NCBI GenBank assembly: GCA_002901265.1
Contig: PPHI01000042.1
Coordinates: forward strand, 140,120-204,119
DNA: 64,000 nt
Origin: Rhodopirellula baltica
Lineage (GTDB): Bacteria > Planctomycetota > Planctomycetia > Pirellulales > Pirellulaceae
Direction of reading: 5' to 3'
Part shown: one piece after another, positions 34,626-45,738 of the stretch
Position numbering within the stretch: the stretch's first letter is position 1
How the letters are laid out: the number at the start of each line of letters is the position of its first letter
The notes under the pieces: model-generated
Databases searched by the model: none
What the model was told of the DNA's origin: nothing
Seen by the model: only the letters and a program-made list of their open reading frames with translations
Translations under genes and position numbers: made by a program

Positions 34626-37600
34626 TTACTTTTCGAGCAGTTCCGTAGCGATCCCTTGCCCTTCAATCACCGTGTAGCATCGGTTTGCGTCCAGGTCTTT
34701 CAATTCTTGAACGTACCCGGAGGGCCAAGTGATTTGGGCGCGATCGACCTGATCATGCCCCGCAATCCCGAAATCCACAATCGGTTCATTCGTGCAGAGC
34801 ATCCCGTCTCCACCGACCAGCCAGCCTGTCCACGATTCGGTACCACACTCGATTGTCAGCTTCGCGCCATTCGCATCGCGTTCACTGTCGGTGCCAATCA
34901 ATCGAAACTGAACGCCGTTTCTGCTAAGGGTTTGATTTTCGAGCAGCGCGACCGGTTGATCCAAATGATTCAATACCAAATCGACCTTGCCATCCAGGTT
35001 CCAATCGAGCGTTGCCATGATGCGTCCTAACGTCGGCTTGGACCAATAATCACCCACAGGCGTTTCTAAATTGAATCGGTCACCATCCCCGCGAAAAAAC
35101 TGAGGCAGCATTTGAAAGGGCCGACCTTTCCAACGGTGGTCAACCAAATTGCCATTGAGCACCGCAAGATCTAAAAACCCGTCACGATCGAAATCGACCG
35201 CTTGAGTTCCCCACCCGACGGTCAAACGAGTGGGTTCATAAATCCCCGCAGCCGCAGCACCATTTGCGAACAAGCCGCCATCTTGTTGCAGGAACAAATC
35301 GGCGGACTGATTCCAAAAATTCGTGACATGCAAATCCAACGACCCGTTGCGATCGAAATCCCCGGATGCGACCCCCATGCATCCATTGCGTTGTCCGAGT
35401 ACACCGAATGCACACCCCAGAATTGGTGCGCACTCTGACAAACGAAACGAACCGCCACCCGATTCGTCTCGATCGACATTCTCTGACAGCCAAAAATGGT
35501 TTGCTTCGGTGTCATTGGCGATGAAAACATCGTTGCCGGCGACACCATCAAAATTTGCGATGACTCCGCCGAAGCCGAAGTTCGGTTTTTGATCCATTTC
35601 CAAGCACCCGTCCCAAATTTGGAACTGTCCATCATTGGTCAAATGCCAAACTCGATCGAGCGCAGGCTTAAACCCGCTCGGATTGCATATATCGTTCTTA
35701 GGAGTGCATCTCGTTGTCAACGCCGTCGGATCGTCAACGTAATTGACTTCCACAAGCTCTGGTAAGCCGTCACCATCGAGATCGCCGGCCAGGATCGATG
35801 AAGTCCACAGTGGGCGCAATGGTTCTTGGTCAATCACTTCACGCGAGAATGAACCGTCGCCGTTGTTTCGGTAAAAAACATTCGGCCCGATATTGGACAG
35901 TGCAATGTCAACAAAACCGTCTTGGTTCACATCGATCGCCGTTGCGCCTTGCCCATAGCCACGATCACCAACACCGGCACCAAGACTGACCTCCGTCCAA
36001 CGTTTGCCATCGAGATTTCGCATCAACACGTTAGGCCGACTCCCTGTCGGATCGAATGCTTCACCACCTCCCTGGACGAAGTAAAGGTCAGGTGCACCGT
36101 CCAAGTCGTAGTCCATCGCCGCTATTCCGCCGCCGGTGAGTTGGTGTAACGCATGGCTTTCCGCTGCCGGATCATTCCCGCTGTCATAGGAAAAATCCAG
36201 GCCGACTTGTGATGCGACATCATCTAGCACGATGTCGACCGTCTTCTCTGGTTCACGCTCTGTCACCTCGCGATTCACATCAACGCCAGAGTCCGATTCT
36301 CGATCATTCAACAATGCCGCGATCGTTTCCGGCTCGGGGCGCGTCCAATTGGCGGCGTCGATTCCGATTGCGTTTTCGATTCCGGCAATTGAGTCATTCG
36401 TTGAATGTTCGGCCTTCCGTCGCAAGTCAGCAATTCGCGTCGAAGTTTCCTCCAAATTCGGACGGAGCTTTTGATCGATCTCCAACCATGCGATCGCTTC
36501 CCATTGCCGGCCAAGGGAATCGAGCAGTTCTGCTAACCGAAACAGTTCGTCATGAGTTCCGGGACGAAGTCCGATCCGGCTGACGATCTGTGCCGCTTCG
36601 GTAAGGCGTTCGAATGACTCTCGCGACGCGGTAGCAGCAGACGATTTCTCGAGCATGTCCAGTGATCGGGACAAGGCCAAGAAAGCTTGCGGATCGGTAG
36701 GATCCAGTTTGACGGCTTCAAGTAAACATCGTGCCGCCTCGCGATGCTGGTTGTCGTGTTGGAGAAGCACTCCGGCGCTGTACCAGTACGAAGGCTGCAC
36801 GACGATCTCACTCTTCAAATCAGGCAACAATTGTCGCAATGAATCGTCGTGGTTCATCTCGATCATCAGACGGCAAAAGAAAGCCGCGATCGCTGTCGAA
36901 TCAGGAAACGTTAAATACAGCTGTTCCGTCAAGCGTGCGGCTTGATCCAGTTTCCGATCCGCGCGATAACGCTGTGCCACAGCCAGTGCGGCGGGAACCA
37001 ACTGCTGTCCGAATTCTGGCTTCGGCAACGTTGTGTCGACAAAAGCGTCGCTGAGCGTATTGAGGGCGAATAATTCCTTTTCCGTGATCTCACCAGATTT
37101 CGCCAGTCGCCATAGATACGTTGCCGCTTCGATACGTTTGCCCTGGTTGTTCAACAGCGCCGCCAAGCGATGACGAAGTGTATTGAGTCGCGGATCATCA
37201 TGTTCGACGGCAATCGGAATCGCTTTGGTCAATTGCCCCTCCGCCAGTTCAAATTGATTCGCCGCGGTTAACCACTCCGACGAATCGATCATTGCCTGAA
37301 TGTAGATCGCTGGCGTTTCGGGCAAGATTTGATCGACCAAAGCATTGGCGGGAATGAGATCACCACCGGCGGCTTGGCATTTCGCCGCAATCAGCAAGAC
37401 TTTTGGATCCACGGGCGGATCAACCAGCAGCGGGCGCAAAACGCGTTCGGCTTCGACATAGTTGCGTTGCCTTAGAAACGATTCGGCCTCAACGATCCGA
37501 TCCGCAGCTGTCCGCCCGCTCGTCGCTTCGATCGTTTCTTTTTTCTGCTGTTTCCGCAGGAGTTCTGCTGCCGTGGGGTCCGTTCCGCCTGAACCGCAAC

Positions 37601-37652
37601 CGATGCATGCCAACACCATCAACGAACCGTACAGTTGGATGCGGACTTTCAC
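34626..37652 (-). CDS. TPR/FG-GAP/UnbV lipoprotein, paralogue 2
   Basis: Second paralogue, 1008 residues. It starts at a GTG (37652) overlapping the stop of paralogue 3 by four bases (GTGA), so the two are translationally coupled. The signal peptide ends at VLACIGC with lipid-anchor cysteine C19. TPR helices fill about 45-390, the FG-GAP blades about 490-880 (DYDLDGAPDLYF, DVNQDGFVDIAL, DFDRNGSLDLHV, DFDRDGFLDLAV) and a UnbV domain the last ~90 residues (TDSERDANGAKLTIECG, GDGMLCTNEPIVDFG). A conserved cysteine pair in the propeller (TRCTPKNDICNP) occurs at the equivalent point in paralogues 1 and 3. The order and spacing of domains are the same in all three. Confidence 0.8.
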   Translation of the reverse strand: MKVRIQLYGSLMVLACIGCGSGGTDPTAAELLRKQQKKETIEATSGRTAADRIVEAESFLRQRNYVEAERVLRPLLVDPPVDPKVLLIAAKCQAAGGDLIPANALVDQILPETPAIYIQAMIDSSEWLTAANQFELAEGQLTKAIPIAVEHDDPRLNTLRHRLAALLNNQGKRIEAATYLWRLAKSGEITEKELFALNTLSDAFVDTTLPKPEFGQQLVPAALAVAQRYRADRKLDQAARLTEQLYLTFPDSTAIAAFFCRLMIEMNHDDSLRQLLPDLKSEIVVQPSYWYSAGVLLQHDNQHREAARCLLEAVKLDPTDPQAFLALSRSLDMLEKSSAATASRESFERLTEAAQIVSRIGLRPGTHDELFRLAELLDSLGRQWEAIAWLEIDQKLRPNLEETSTRIADLRRKAEHSTNDSIAGIENAIGIDAANWTRPEPETIAALLNDRESDSGVDVNREVTEREPEKTVDIVLDDVASQVGLDFSYDSGNDPAAESHALHQLTGGGIAAMDYDLDGAPDLYFVQGGGEAFDPTGSRPNVLMRNLDGKRWTEVSLGAGVGDRGYGQGATAIDVNQDGFVDIALSNIGPNVFYRNNGDGSFSREVIDQEPLRPLWTSSILAGDLDGDGLPELVEVNYVDDPTALTTRCTPKNDICNPSGFKPALDRVWHLTNDGQFQIWDGCLEMDQKPNFGFGGVIANFDGVAGNDVFIANDTEANHFWLSENVDRDESGGGSFRLSECAPILGCAFGVLGQRNGCMGVASGDFDRNGSLDLHVTNFWNQSADLFLQQDGGLFANGAAAAGIYEPTRLTVGWGTQAVDFDRDGFLDLAVLNGNLVDHRWKGRPFQMLPQFFRGDGDRFNLETPVGDYWSKPTLGRIMATLDWNLDGKVDLVLNHLDQPVALLENQTLSRNGVQFRLIGTDSERDANGAKLTIECGTESWTGWLVGGDGMLCTNEPIVDFGIAGHDQVDRAQITWPSGYVQELKDLDANRCYTVIEGQGIATELLEK

Positions 37653-40600
37653 TGGAACCCTTTGAACTGAAAAGCAGACTCGGAATTTTCAATCAATAGA
37701 TAATGATAGCCGGCATCGAGATCGTAAAAGGATTGGCGTTCTCCGCCCGGCCACGTGACGGTCACGTTTCGAGCTTTCATCTCGCCGCCCAGTCCGATCG
37801 AAATCCGACGTTCATTCGAACACATAAACCCATCACCGGCAGTCAACGGAAACATCACCTGACGGTCACCGACGTCGGCATGAACGATCGCGCCAATGGC
37901 ATCTCGCTGCGATCGCGTCCCTTTTAGGTCCAACGTGATGACATTCCCAGCACTGACGGATTCATTGATTAACATCGCCGCAGGCTCGTACAAATGCGTA
38001 ATCACGACGTCTACTTTGCCGTCACGATTTAAATCCGCCGTTACCAAAGCTCGCCCTAAATGGTCCTTGGTGAAGTACTCGCCTAAGCCGTCGCGTGCGA
38101 ATTCCGCCCACTCGCCCGACCGCTTGCGATAGAACACCTGAGCCGGCATATAGTAGCTGACATCATCTCGATAGACGTTATCAACATGTCCGTTGGCAAC
38201 GATCAACTCCTGGGTTCCGTTGTTATCAAAGTCAGCCCACTCGGTTCCGAAGCCAAGTAATTTATTGGAAACCTCGCCCAGTTCGCTGCGATAGGACTGG
38301 TCTTTCCAAAAGCCCCCGGACACCTGTTCGTAAAACGTGTTGTGGTCGTCGGCAAAGTGCGTCACAAAGAAATCGACATCGCCATCGCCGTCGGCATCCG
38401 CCGTCGCGATTCCCATTGAAGCCTGTGAATGCGACTGGCCACTTAGCCCCACACCACGCACGGCTGCCAAGTCAATTAATTCAAACGTTTGGTCTTTGTC
38501 GTTCTCGTTGGGTGAGCTTCGATTGGGCGACCACAAGTGATTGACCGTCATATCATTGGCGACATACACGTCAACGCCTGGACGCTCGTCGAACGAGCCA
38601 CCCACTAAGCCTAAGCCACGTCCTGGCGTGACTTGATTCATCCACACATCGCTTCGGTCCGAAAAGGTCCCGTCGCCGCTGCCCTTCCAGACCCGGTCTT
38701 TGGCCGCCTCGAACTGCAATGGCGGGCAGGTCGAATGTCGCCCACGGTTCTGACAAGACTGCTGATAGGGTGCTTCCCCACCGCAATAATTCGTCGCAAA
38801 CAAATCGGAAATTCCGTCCGCATCAAGGTCGGCGATCAATGCCGATGTCGACCACGCATCATCGCTCAAACCAAGCGGCACCGCCGCTTCACGGAAGGTC
38901 CCGTCTCCATTGTTGATGAACAGTCGATTCTGTCCGATATTGGCATCGAACACGTCAGGGAATCCATCCTCGTTGAGATCACCGATCGCAATGCCTTGCG
39001 AAAAGCCGTTGTCGACGTAGCCCGCCGTTTGCCCAAACTCAACAAACCGATCTCCCAGATTTCGAAACAAACGGTTTGGCGACGAATCCGCTTTCATCGG
39101 AGAACCATCTAACATCGTGATGGCGACGTCCGGGAACGAGTCCAAATCGAAATCGATAATCCCCACGCCTCCGCCAACGCTTTGATAGATCCAATGGCCT
39201 TCTTTGATCGCTTCGGGGGCGACTTCACAAGTGTGGACAAAACCGCGTTGTTGAGACTGGTCGGTAAAGAACAGATCTGCAGCTCCGTCCAAATCGAATC
39301 GTGTCTTCGACGGATCGCTGACGTCAGCGATACCTTGGCTCGCCAACCCTTCTAAATTCAAACGATTGGACAGCAACTTGTCGGACTCGATCCAAGGAGT
39401 CGACGAAGTGAGTTGTGAGCGAATGTTTTGGTAATGCTGGATGTTGTTCGGTGACTTCCCGCCCGGCAGGGAAACTGCAACTCGCGCCCAAGCTTCTGCT
39501 TCCCAAACACGCCCCAGATCAATCATCGCATCTGCAACCGCCATTGCCGCTGCATGACTGTTCGCCTTCCGTTCCAAGTGCGTCTTGACGGCATCGAGCA
39601 ACTTGCCTTGCCGAACGACTTGCGCCGCAACCACATCCGCGTCCTCCGCCCGATCAAGCTGAATCAGACTTTGGTGTAACATCGCGAGCTCCGCCGGATA
39701 CATCGTCGGCGCCAGACCTTGGACATTAAAAAACGATGTCGCGGCGAGCGATTGCTGTCCGGTTTCAAACGCCCAATTCCCAATCACACACCAATACTCC
39801 GGATCACGCTGCACCGATGAAGGGGCTTGGCGATTCCAATCGGGGATCTGATCAAGCTTGCCTGTCGCGATCAACGCACGACCATACAGGACATACGCGG
39901 CTGCCTCGCCTGGACGAGAATCCAATACACCGCGAGTGCGTTTTAGCACTGAATCCCAATCCTGTTTGATCGCGTCAAAACGAGCTAACGAGTACTCCAG
40001 ACGCACATCTGCGTTTGGTTCTCGCAATAACTCCTGGCACCAATCGATATCCGGTTCCACACGCAGCGGATTCGCCAACACCAACAACGAATCCGGATCT
40101 CCCATTCCGCGCCGAGCCAACCAACGCAATGATGGTACCGCCCGTTCGGGAAGTCCGATCATCGTGACAAGACCAACCAAGTCAAAGCGGGACTGCGGTT
40201 CGTCTGGAAACCGGTCAACGAATGACTGAAGTGCATCGGTCGCATCGAAGACGCGCCCCATCTGTACGAGACGTTTTGTCAACTTGTCGAGCAAGCCAAG
40301 ATTCGCCGACTTCGTCATCTCCAAAGCGGTTTGATACATCTCGACGGAAGCATCGAGTTTGCCAAGTCCGGCAGCGATGTCACCACTCAGTTCGATCGCC
40401 CGAAGGTCGTTTGGATAGGCGATCAAAAAATCACGAGCTCGTGTTTCGGCAGTCGCCAAATCCTTCCGCGAGATCGCTTGCCCGATCCAACGCACGAACT
40501 CATTGGGGGTCCGCATCGCCGTCGATTCGAGAGACGGTTCATGACTTGTCCCAGCAGGTGTCTCCTCCGCCGACGGACTTGTGCCCGGCGCGTTCACCCG

Positions 40601-40711
40601 CGTTTTATCCGAACAGCCGACATGCATGCATGCTAGGACCAGCATCATGGACGCCATTGTCGCTTTCCAAAACCGCACGCCGCCCATTGCTCCACTTCTT
40701 CTCACGATCAA
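37649..40711 (-). CDS. TPR/FG-GAP/UnbV lipoprotein, paralogue 3
   Basis: Third paralogue and first gene of a two-gene operon, 1020 residues. A signal peptide with lipobox ending MHVGC (cysteine near 33) leads into TPR helices (about 75-430), FG-GAP/VCBS blades (about 500-890; DFDLDSFPDVAI, DLNEDGFPDVFD, DADGDGDVDFFV, DFDNNGTQELIV, DLNRDGKVDVVI) and a C-terminal UnbV domain (GTRSQRDAIGAIVHADVG, GDGFMCSNERRISIGLG). The propeller carries the same cysteine pair (ENRG-type loop with C at each end). In planctomycetes such proteins are common but uncharacterised. The triad may have arisen by local duplication, with one copy then inverted. Confidence 0.8.
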   Translation of the reverse strand: MIVRRSGAMGGVRFWKATMASMMLVLACMHVGCSDKTRVNAPGTSPSAEETPAGTSHEPSLESTAMRTPNEFVRWIGQAISRKDLATAETRARDFLIAYPNDLRAIELSGDIAAGLGKLDASVEMYQTALEMTKSANLGLLDKLTKRLVQMGRVFDATDALQSFVDRFPDEPQSRFDLVGLVTMIGLPERAVPSLRWLARRGMGDPDSLLVLANPLRVEPDIDWCQELLREPNADVRLEYSLARFDAIKQDWDSVLKRTRGVLDSRPGEAAAYVLYGRALIATGKLDQIPDWNRQAPSSVQRDPEYWCVIGNWAFETGQQSLAATSFFNVQGLAPTMYPAELAMLHQSLIQLDRAEDADVVAAQVVRQGKLLDAVKTHLERKANSHAAAMAVADAMIDLGRVWEAEAWARVAVSLPGGKSPNNIQHYQNIRSQLTSSTPWIESDKLLSNRLNLEGLASQGIADVSDPSKTRFDLDGAADLFFTDQSQQRGFVHTCEVAPEAIKEGHWIYQSVGGGVGIIDFDLDSFPDVAITMLDGSPMKADSSPNRLFRNLGDRFVEFGQTAGYVDNGFSQGIAIGDLNEDGFPDVFDANIGQNRLFINNGDGTFREAAVPLGLSDDAWSTSALIADLDADGISDLFATNYCGGEAPYQQSCQNRGRHSTCPPLQFEAAKDRVWKGSGDGTFSDRSDVWMNQVTPGRGLGLVGGSFDERPGVDVYVANDMTVNHLWSPNRSSPNENDKDQTFELIDLAAVRGVGLSGQSHSQASMGIATADADGDGDVDFFVTHFADDHNTFYEQVSGGFWKDQSYRSELGEVSNKLLGFGTEWADFDNNGTQELIVANGHVDNVYRDDVSYYMPAQVFYRKRSGEWAEFARDGLGEYFTKDHLGRALVTADLNRDGKVDVVITHLYEPAAMLINESVSAGNVITLDLKGTRSQRDAIGAIVHADVGDRQVMFPLTAGDGFMCSNERRISIGLGGEMKARNVTVTWPGGERQSFYDLDAGYHYLLIENSESAFQFKGFQ

Positions 40712-40984
40712 ACGTCTACTTCTCTGCTAGGATGCCCAACGCACCAGTCCGGAGGATCCGACAATATACACCCTGCATATTCTCGCCACACCCAAGTCGA
40801 GCTGTCACCGACAAAGTCCAAAAACGGATTGAGCAAGTGGCGCTTTCCGTTTACTCCAGAATACCCCCTAGGGCTTTTCGGACCACTATCGTTAAGGGCG
40901 CGGATCCTTGACTACATTGTGAAACGATCACACAATTGCCGCCTTCAAAAACCATTGCCCCTCCCCTTTCAGGATTGAATTTGC
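40712..40984. other. Short intergenic region between divergent genes
   Basis: About 270 bp between the divergent paralogue 3 and the small lipoprotein gene. I see no clear -35/-10 pair or hairpin. Confidence 0.4.
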
Positions 40985-41164
40985 ATGTCTATTGCAAAGC
41001 TTCTACCAGTGACATTGTTTGCTTTGGCCTTGAGCTTCTCCGGTTGCGGACGTAGCGACGAAGGTTTCGTCGAGTCGCCAGCTCAAACACAAGAAGACAT
41101 CGACTACAACGAAAACTACGAAAAGATGATGCAAGAAGAACAAAAGAAGAACTACGGCAACTAG
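40985..41164 (+). CDS. Small lipoprotein of 59 residues
   Basis: A short gene with an ATG at 40985 and a TAG at 41162-41164. The first 20 residues form a signal peptide with a lipobox ending SFSGC, so the mature form would be a lipoprotein of about 39 residues. That mature part is acidic and Gln/Tyr-rich (QTQEDIDYNENYEK, then MMQEEQKKNYGN), without repeats or cysteines. A terminator-like hairpin follows. Small lipoproteins of this type are frequent in planctomycetes; the role is unknown. It is divergent from the lipoprotein operon and may belong to the same envelope system, but position is the only evidence. Confidence 0.7.
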   Translation: MSIAKLLPVTLFALALSFSGCGRSDEGFVESPAQTQEDIDYNENYEKMMQEEQKKNYGN

Positions 41165-41192
41165 TCGTTGCATCTTTTGCGACACTGCGATT

Positions 41193-41230
41193 GAACGCTG
41201 GGCTGACTCGAACTCGGCCCGCGTTCTTTC
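41193..41230 (+). terminator. Terminator-like hairpin after the small lipoprotein gene
   Basis: GAACGC-T-GGGC pairs with GCCCGCGTTC across a 13-nt loop, with one bulged base, followed by TTTC. It is 28 bp after the stop codon. Confidence 0.55.
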
Positions 41231-41297
41231 ATCCCCTCGCGTCTTATTCCCGCCACCTAATACAAGGCGTCGAGAATCGCGCCACGCCGATTGGCGT

Positions 41298-42211
41298 CTA
41301 AAATCTTCCCTGGCGCTGCGTCAGGTACTCGGTCAATGCCGTGTCAAAAGGCATGCTGGTATCGAGCGGAACGTAATCGATTTGCAGCTTATTGCACCCC
41401 TCTCTATAGGCATCGCGAAACTCTTGGAGCGCTGCCAAGTAGTCATCACGGAACCCCGTCGCGTCGACGCTGACAGACTGTCCCGATTCCGAGTCCGTGA
41501 ATTGCACCGGGCCGTCGTAGGGGAACTCGACTTCTGCGGCATCGAGAACATGAAAGACGATCACGTCATGTCCGGCGTGACGGAGTCGTGCCAGCGCCGA
41601 GATCGTCTCGTCGATTTGCGATTTCCAATCGGCATCCGGATCATCTGGTGGCCACAAGTCACTGAACAACATCACCAACGAATGATGCTTTAACATCGCC
41701 GCGATCTGCGTCAGTGATGCGGGTACATGTGTCGAACCTTTTGGCTTTAGGTTCGATAGCTGCGCGATCACGTCTCCCAAGTGTCCGCGCCGCGAACGCG
41801 CGGGCAACGCCGCGTGCAATTTCTCGTCAAACGTCATCAGCCCGACGGGGTCTTGCTGCATGATCATCAAATACGTCAGGGCTGCCGCAAGGCAGGTGAC
41901 GTACTCGAACTTGGTCATCGTCTGGCTTTCAGTGAAACCCATTGAACTGGACAAGTCGATTACCAAGTAACCGACCAAGTTCGTTTCCGATTCGAACCGT
42001 TTGATGAAGTACTTGTCGGTCTTCGCATAGACCAGCCAGTCGATCAGTCGTGGGTCGTCGCCGCGGTTATAGCGACGGTGTTCGCTGAACTGGACCGAGA
42101 ACCCCTGAAAAGGGCTGCTATGCAAACCTTGCAAGAATCCACGAACCACCATCCGGGCGCGGAGGTCCAGCCGTTTGATTTGCTGCAATGCCTCGGGTGA
42201 TAGCGGCGAAC

Positions 42212-42215
<4 letters not shown>
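41298..42215 (-). CDS. DUF58 domain protein (vWA-like)
   Basis: Protein of 305 residues of the DUF58 family, usually encoded beside MoxR ATPases and thought to be its substrate or partner. The family signature RRYNRGDDPRLIDW is at about 48-61, and a von Willebrand A-type metal-binding motif DLSSSMGF is near 88-95. The rest has the alternating alpha/beta pattern of a vWA fold (LVMLFSDLWPPDD, VIVFHVLDAAEVEFPYDG). It overlaps the MoxR stop by four bases (ATGA). No transmembrane segment is visible, so it is probably cytoplasmic or peripheral to the membrane. The BatA/BatB-type vWA membrane proteins often following this pair are not here. Confidence 0.85.
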
Positions 42216-43342
<1,127 letters not shown>

Positions 43343-43386
43343 TTTAACGCTCTGGCAACCGTCGCTCTACCGCACTTGATGTAAAC

Positions 43387-45735
43387 ATGAATCCTCAACA
43401 GCCCCGCCGAACGGTTGCGATGCCCCGACTGCTAAGACTCGCCACTTTCGCAATCCTCGCCGGATCGTGCATCTTACCCAAACAAACAAAGGCGGCTGTC
43501 GATGCCCCCACCGTCAGCCGTGCGATTGATCGCGGGGTGGCGTATCTGCGCGGTATTCAGACAGAAACCGGTGGCTGGAACGAATACGCCGGACACTCTT
43601 GCGGGCTAAGTGCGTTGTGCACGTTGGCATTGCTCAACGCCGGCGTCTCGCGCGAAGACGACGCGATCAAAAACGCGATGCTTTACTTGCGAGCGACCGA
43701 AACGAGCCAAACTTATTCGGTCGCGCTACAAACACTGGTCTTTTGCCAATACGGATCGGCAAGCGACATGCCGCGAATTCGAAACAACGTCACCAAGTTG
43801 GTCCAAGGACAAAAACCGAACGGCTCCTGGGGATATGGCGATAGGGGAATGTCGCGTGGCGACCCTTCAAACTCGCAATTCGCTTTACTCGCCCTCGGTG
43901 CCGCCCAGGATCATGGTGTCCAAGTTGACCCAAAGGTCTTTCGCGCAGCGATCGAATACTGGAAGCGGCTCCAAAACCCTGATGGCGGCTGGAGCTACAG
44001 CGGGGGCGGATCGACGGGCAGTATGACGTGCGCCGGAGTCGCCTCGTTGATCATCGCCCAGGGCCGTTTGGGTGACACGAGCTCGCGAATCGAAGACGGC
44101 CAGATCGTTTGCTGTGGTGGCGAGATCGGTGAAGACGACCCCATTCAGCAAGGTCTCGAGTGGCTGGCTCGCCGCTTCATCGTCGAAGACAATCCGAACG
44201 GTCATGCCTCGACCTACTTTTACTACCTCTACGCGATCGAGCGGACGGGACGACTGTCGGGACGACGCTTCTTTGGCGGTCACGATTGGTATCGCGAGGG
44301 CGCCGAGAAACTGCTGTCAATCCAAGATGGCTTTCAAGGTTTTTGGTCGGGCGGCGACTGGGAACCCGAAGCGATCGCGACATCGTTTTCGCTGCTGTTT
44401 TTATCCAAAGGAAAACGTCAAGTTGTCGTCGGACAACTGGCCTATCAAGACAACCAACGCGAACAGTGGCAGCCACACCCCGATTCGCTTCGACAATTGG
44501 TGCGTCACGTCGAACGCGCTTGGGGCAGAGACCTCACCTGGCAAACGGTGCGATTGAAAGACGCCGGAGTCGTCGACGTCTTACAGACGCCAGTGTTGGT
44601 GATTAGCGGGCGCGAATCGCTGAATTTATCAGATGAGCAAAGCGACCTTTTGAAAGAATACATCGACCAAGGTGGAACGATTTTGTTTGACGCCAGCGGC
44701 GACCTCGGCTGTGGCAACGCGACAAATTTTCAAAACAGTGTCGCCAACCTCTGCTCACGATGGTACCCCGATGCACCTCTGGAACGGCTGCCAACGACAC
44801 ACCCAGTGTTCAACGCCGAACGCCAAGTCGACATTGACGCGATGCCCACCAATTTCTGGGTCTACGGAGTGCAAGCTTGCTGCCGCACGGCCGTTTTCTA
44901 TGTGCCGCAAAGTCTGACCTGCCGCTGGGAACTATCAGACAAACTGTTCTCACGCGGTGACCCCGACAATCCGCTTCGTCGCCAGATCGATCACTCCGTT
45001 CGTATCGGACAGAACATCATCGCCTACGCGACCGGACGAGAACTGAAAGACAAACTCGATGCACAAATTGTTTTGCAATCAGAGTCGCTTTCCGAAGCCG
45101 CACGTGGATCCACTCGCATCGCAAGTCTGGCAATCGGCGCTGGTGGTGCCGACGCACGACGCGCCCTGCCCAACGTCGCGACCATCATCCGAAATCAGGC
45201 CCAAATCGACATCGCGGTCCCGGATTCCGAGGTCGGATTTGAATCCTTGGATCTCGCCAATGTCGACCTGCTTTGGGTGCATGGTCGACGCGAATTCACG
45301 CTGAGTCCTAAACAACGTGACGCACTTAGCGAGTTCATCAACAACGGCGGCGTGATCCTGGGTACCGCGATTTGCGGTGACGAAGGCTTCGCCGATTCGT
45401 TTCGAACTCAAATCAACCAAGTCCTTGGCCAAACGAAACTCGCATCAATGCCAGCCGATCATCCGATGCTGACACGGCAGTACTTAGGCTACGACATTCG
45501 ATCGGTAACGATCCGTCGCCCCAGCCGCGCGGGCCGTGGAATGCCGGTAAGAAAACAAGTCGGCCCACCGATGCTGGAGTACGCCGAGCTCGACGGTTTC
45601 GTCGCAGTCGTCTTTTCACCGCTGGACCTTTCGTGCGCCTTAGAAAGTCAAAACAGCGTGCAGTGCCCTGGCTATAAAACCGAAGACGCCGCCAAAATCG
45701 TGACCAACGTGCTGCAAATGACACTGCACCAATAG
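43387..45735 (+). CDS. Secreted squalene-cyclase-repeat/DUF4159 protein
   Basis: Exported protein of 782 residues. A signal peptide occupies about 1-37. Residues about 40-330 carry prenyltransferase/squalene-oxidase-like alpha-toroid repeats (QTETGGWNEYAGHSCGLSAL, QKPNGSWGYGD, QNPDGGWSYSGGG). The DxDD motif of class II cyclases is absent, so it is not expected to cyclise terpenes. The rest holds two copies of a DUF4159-like domain (ISGRESLNLSDEQSDLLKEY and LWVHGRREFTLSPKQRDALSE), each with an alpha/beta pattern and a GG-x-IL strand. Toroid plus DUF4159 proteins often sit with MoxR/DUF58 operons in planctomycetes. A protein-binding role outside the cytoplasm is inferred. Confidence 0.75.
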   Translation: MNPQQPRRTVAMPRLLRLATFAILAGSCILPKQTKAAVDAPTVSRAIDRGVAYLRGIQTETGGWNEYAGHSCGLSALCTLALLNAGVSREDDAIKNAMLYLRATETSQTYSVALQTLVFCQYGSASDMPRIRNNVTKLVQGQKPNGSWGYGDRGMSRGDPSNSQFALLALGAAQDHGVQVDPKVFRAAIEYWKRLQNPDGGWSYSGGGSTGSMTCAGVASLIIAQGRLGDTSSRIEDGQIVCCGGEIGEDDPIQQGLEWLARRFIVEDNPNGHASTYFYYLYAIERTGRLSGRRFFGGHDWYREGAEKLLSIQDGFQGFWSGGDWEPEAIATSFSLLFLSKGKRQVVVGQLAYQDNQREQWQPHPDSLRQLVRHVERAWGRDLTWQTVRLKDAGVVDVLQTPVLVISGRESLNLSDEQSDLLKEYIDQGGTILFDASGDLGCGNATNFQNSVANLCSRWYPDAPLERLPTTHPVFNAERQVDIDAMPTNFWVYGVQACCRTAVFYVPQSLTCRWELSDKLFSRGDPDNPLRRQIDHSVRIGQNIIAYATGRELKDKLDAQIVLQSESLSEAARGSTRIASLAIGAGGADARRALPNVATIIRNQAQIDIAVPDSEVGFESLDLANVDLLWVHGRREFTLSPKQRDALSEFINNGGVILGTAICGDEGFADSFRTQINQVLGQTKLASMPADHPMLTRQYLGYDIRSVTIRRPSRAGRGMPVRKQVGPPMLEYAELDGFVAVVFSPLDLSCALESQNSVQCPGYKTEDAAKIVTNVLQMTLHQ

Positions 45736-45738
45736 CGG

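Noticed and set aside
43387..45735. Terpene cyclase of a biosynthetic cluster
   Set aside because: Toroid repeats are present but the DxDD catalytic motif is missing and a signal peptide sends it outside.
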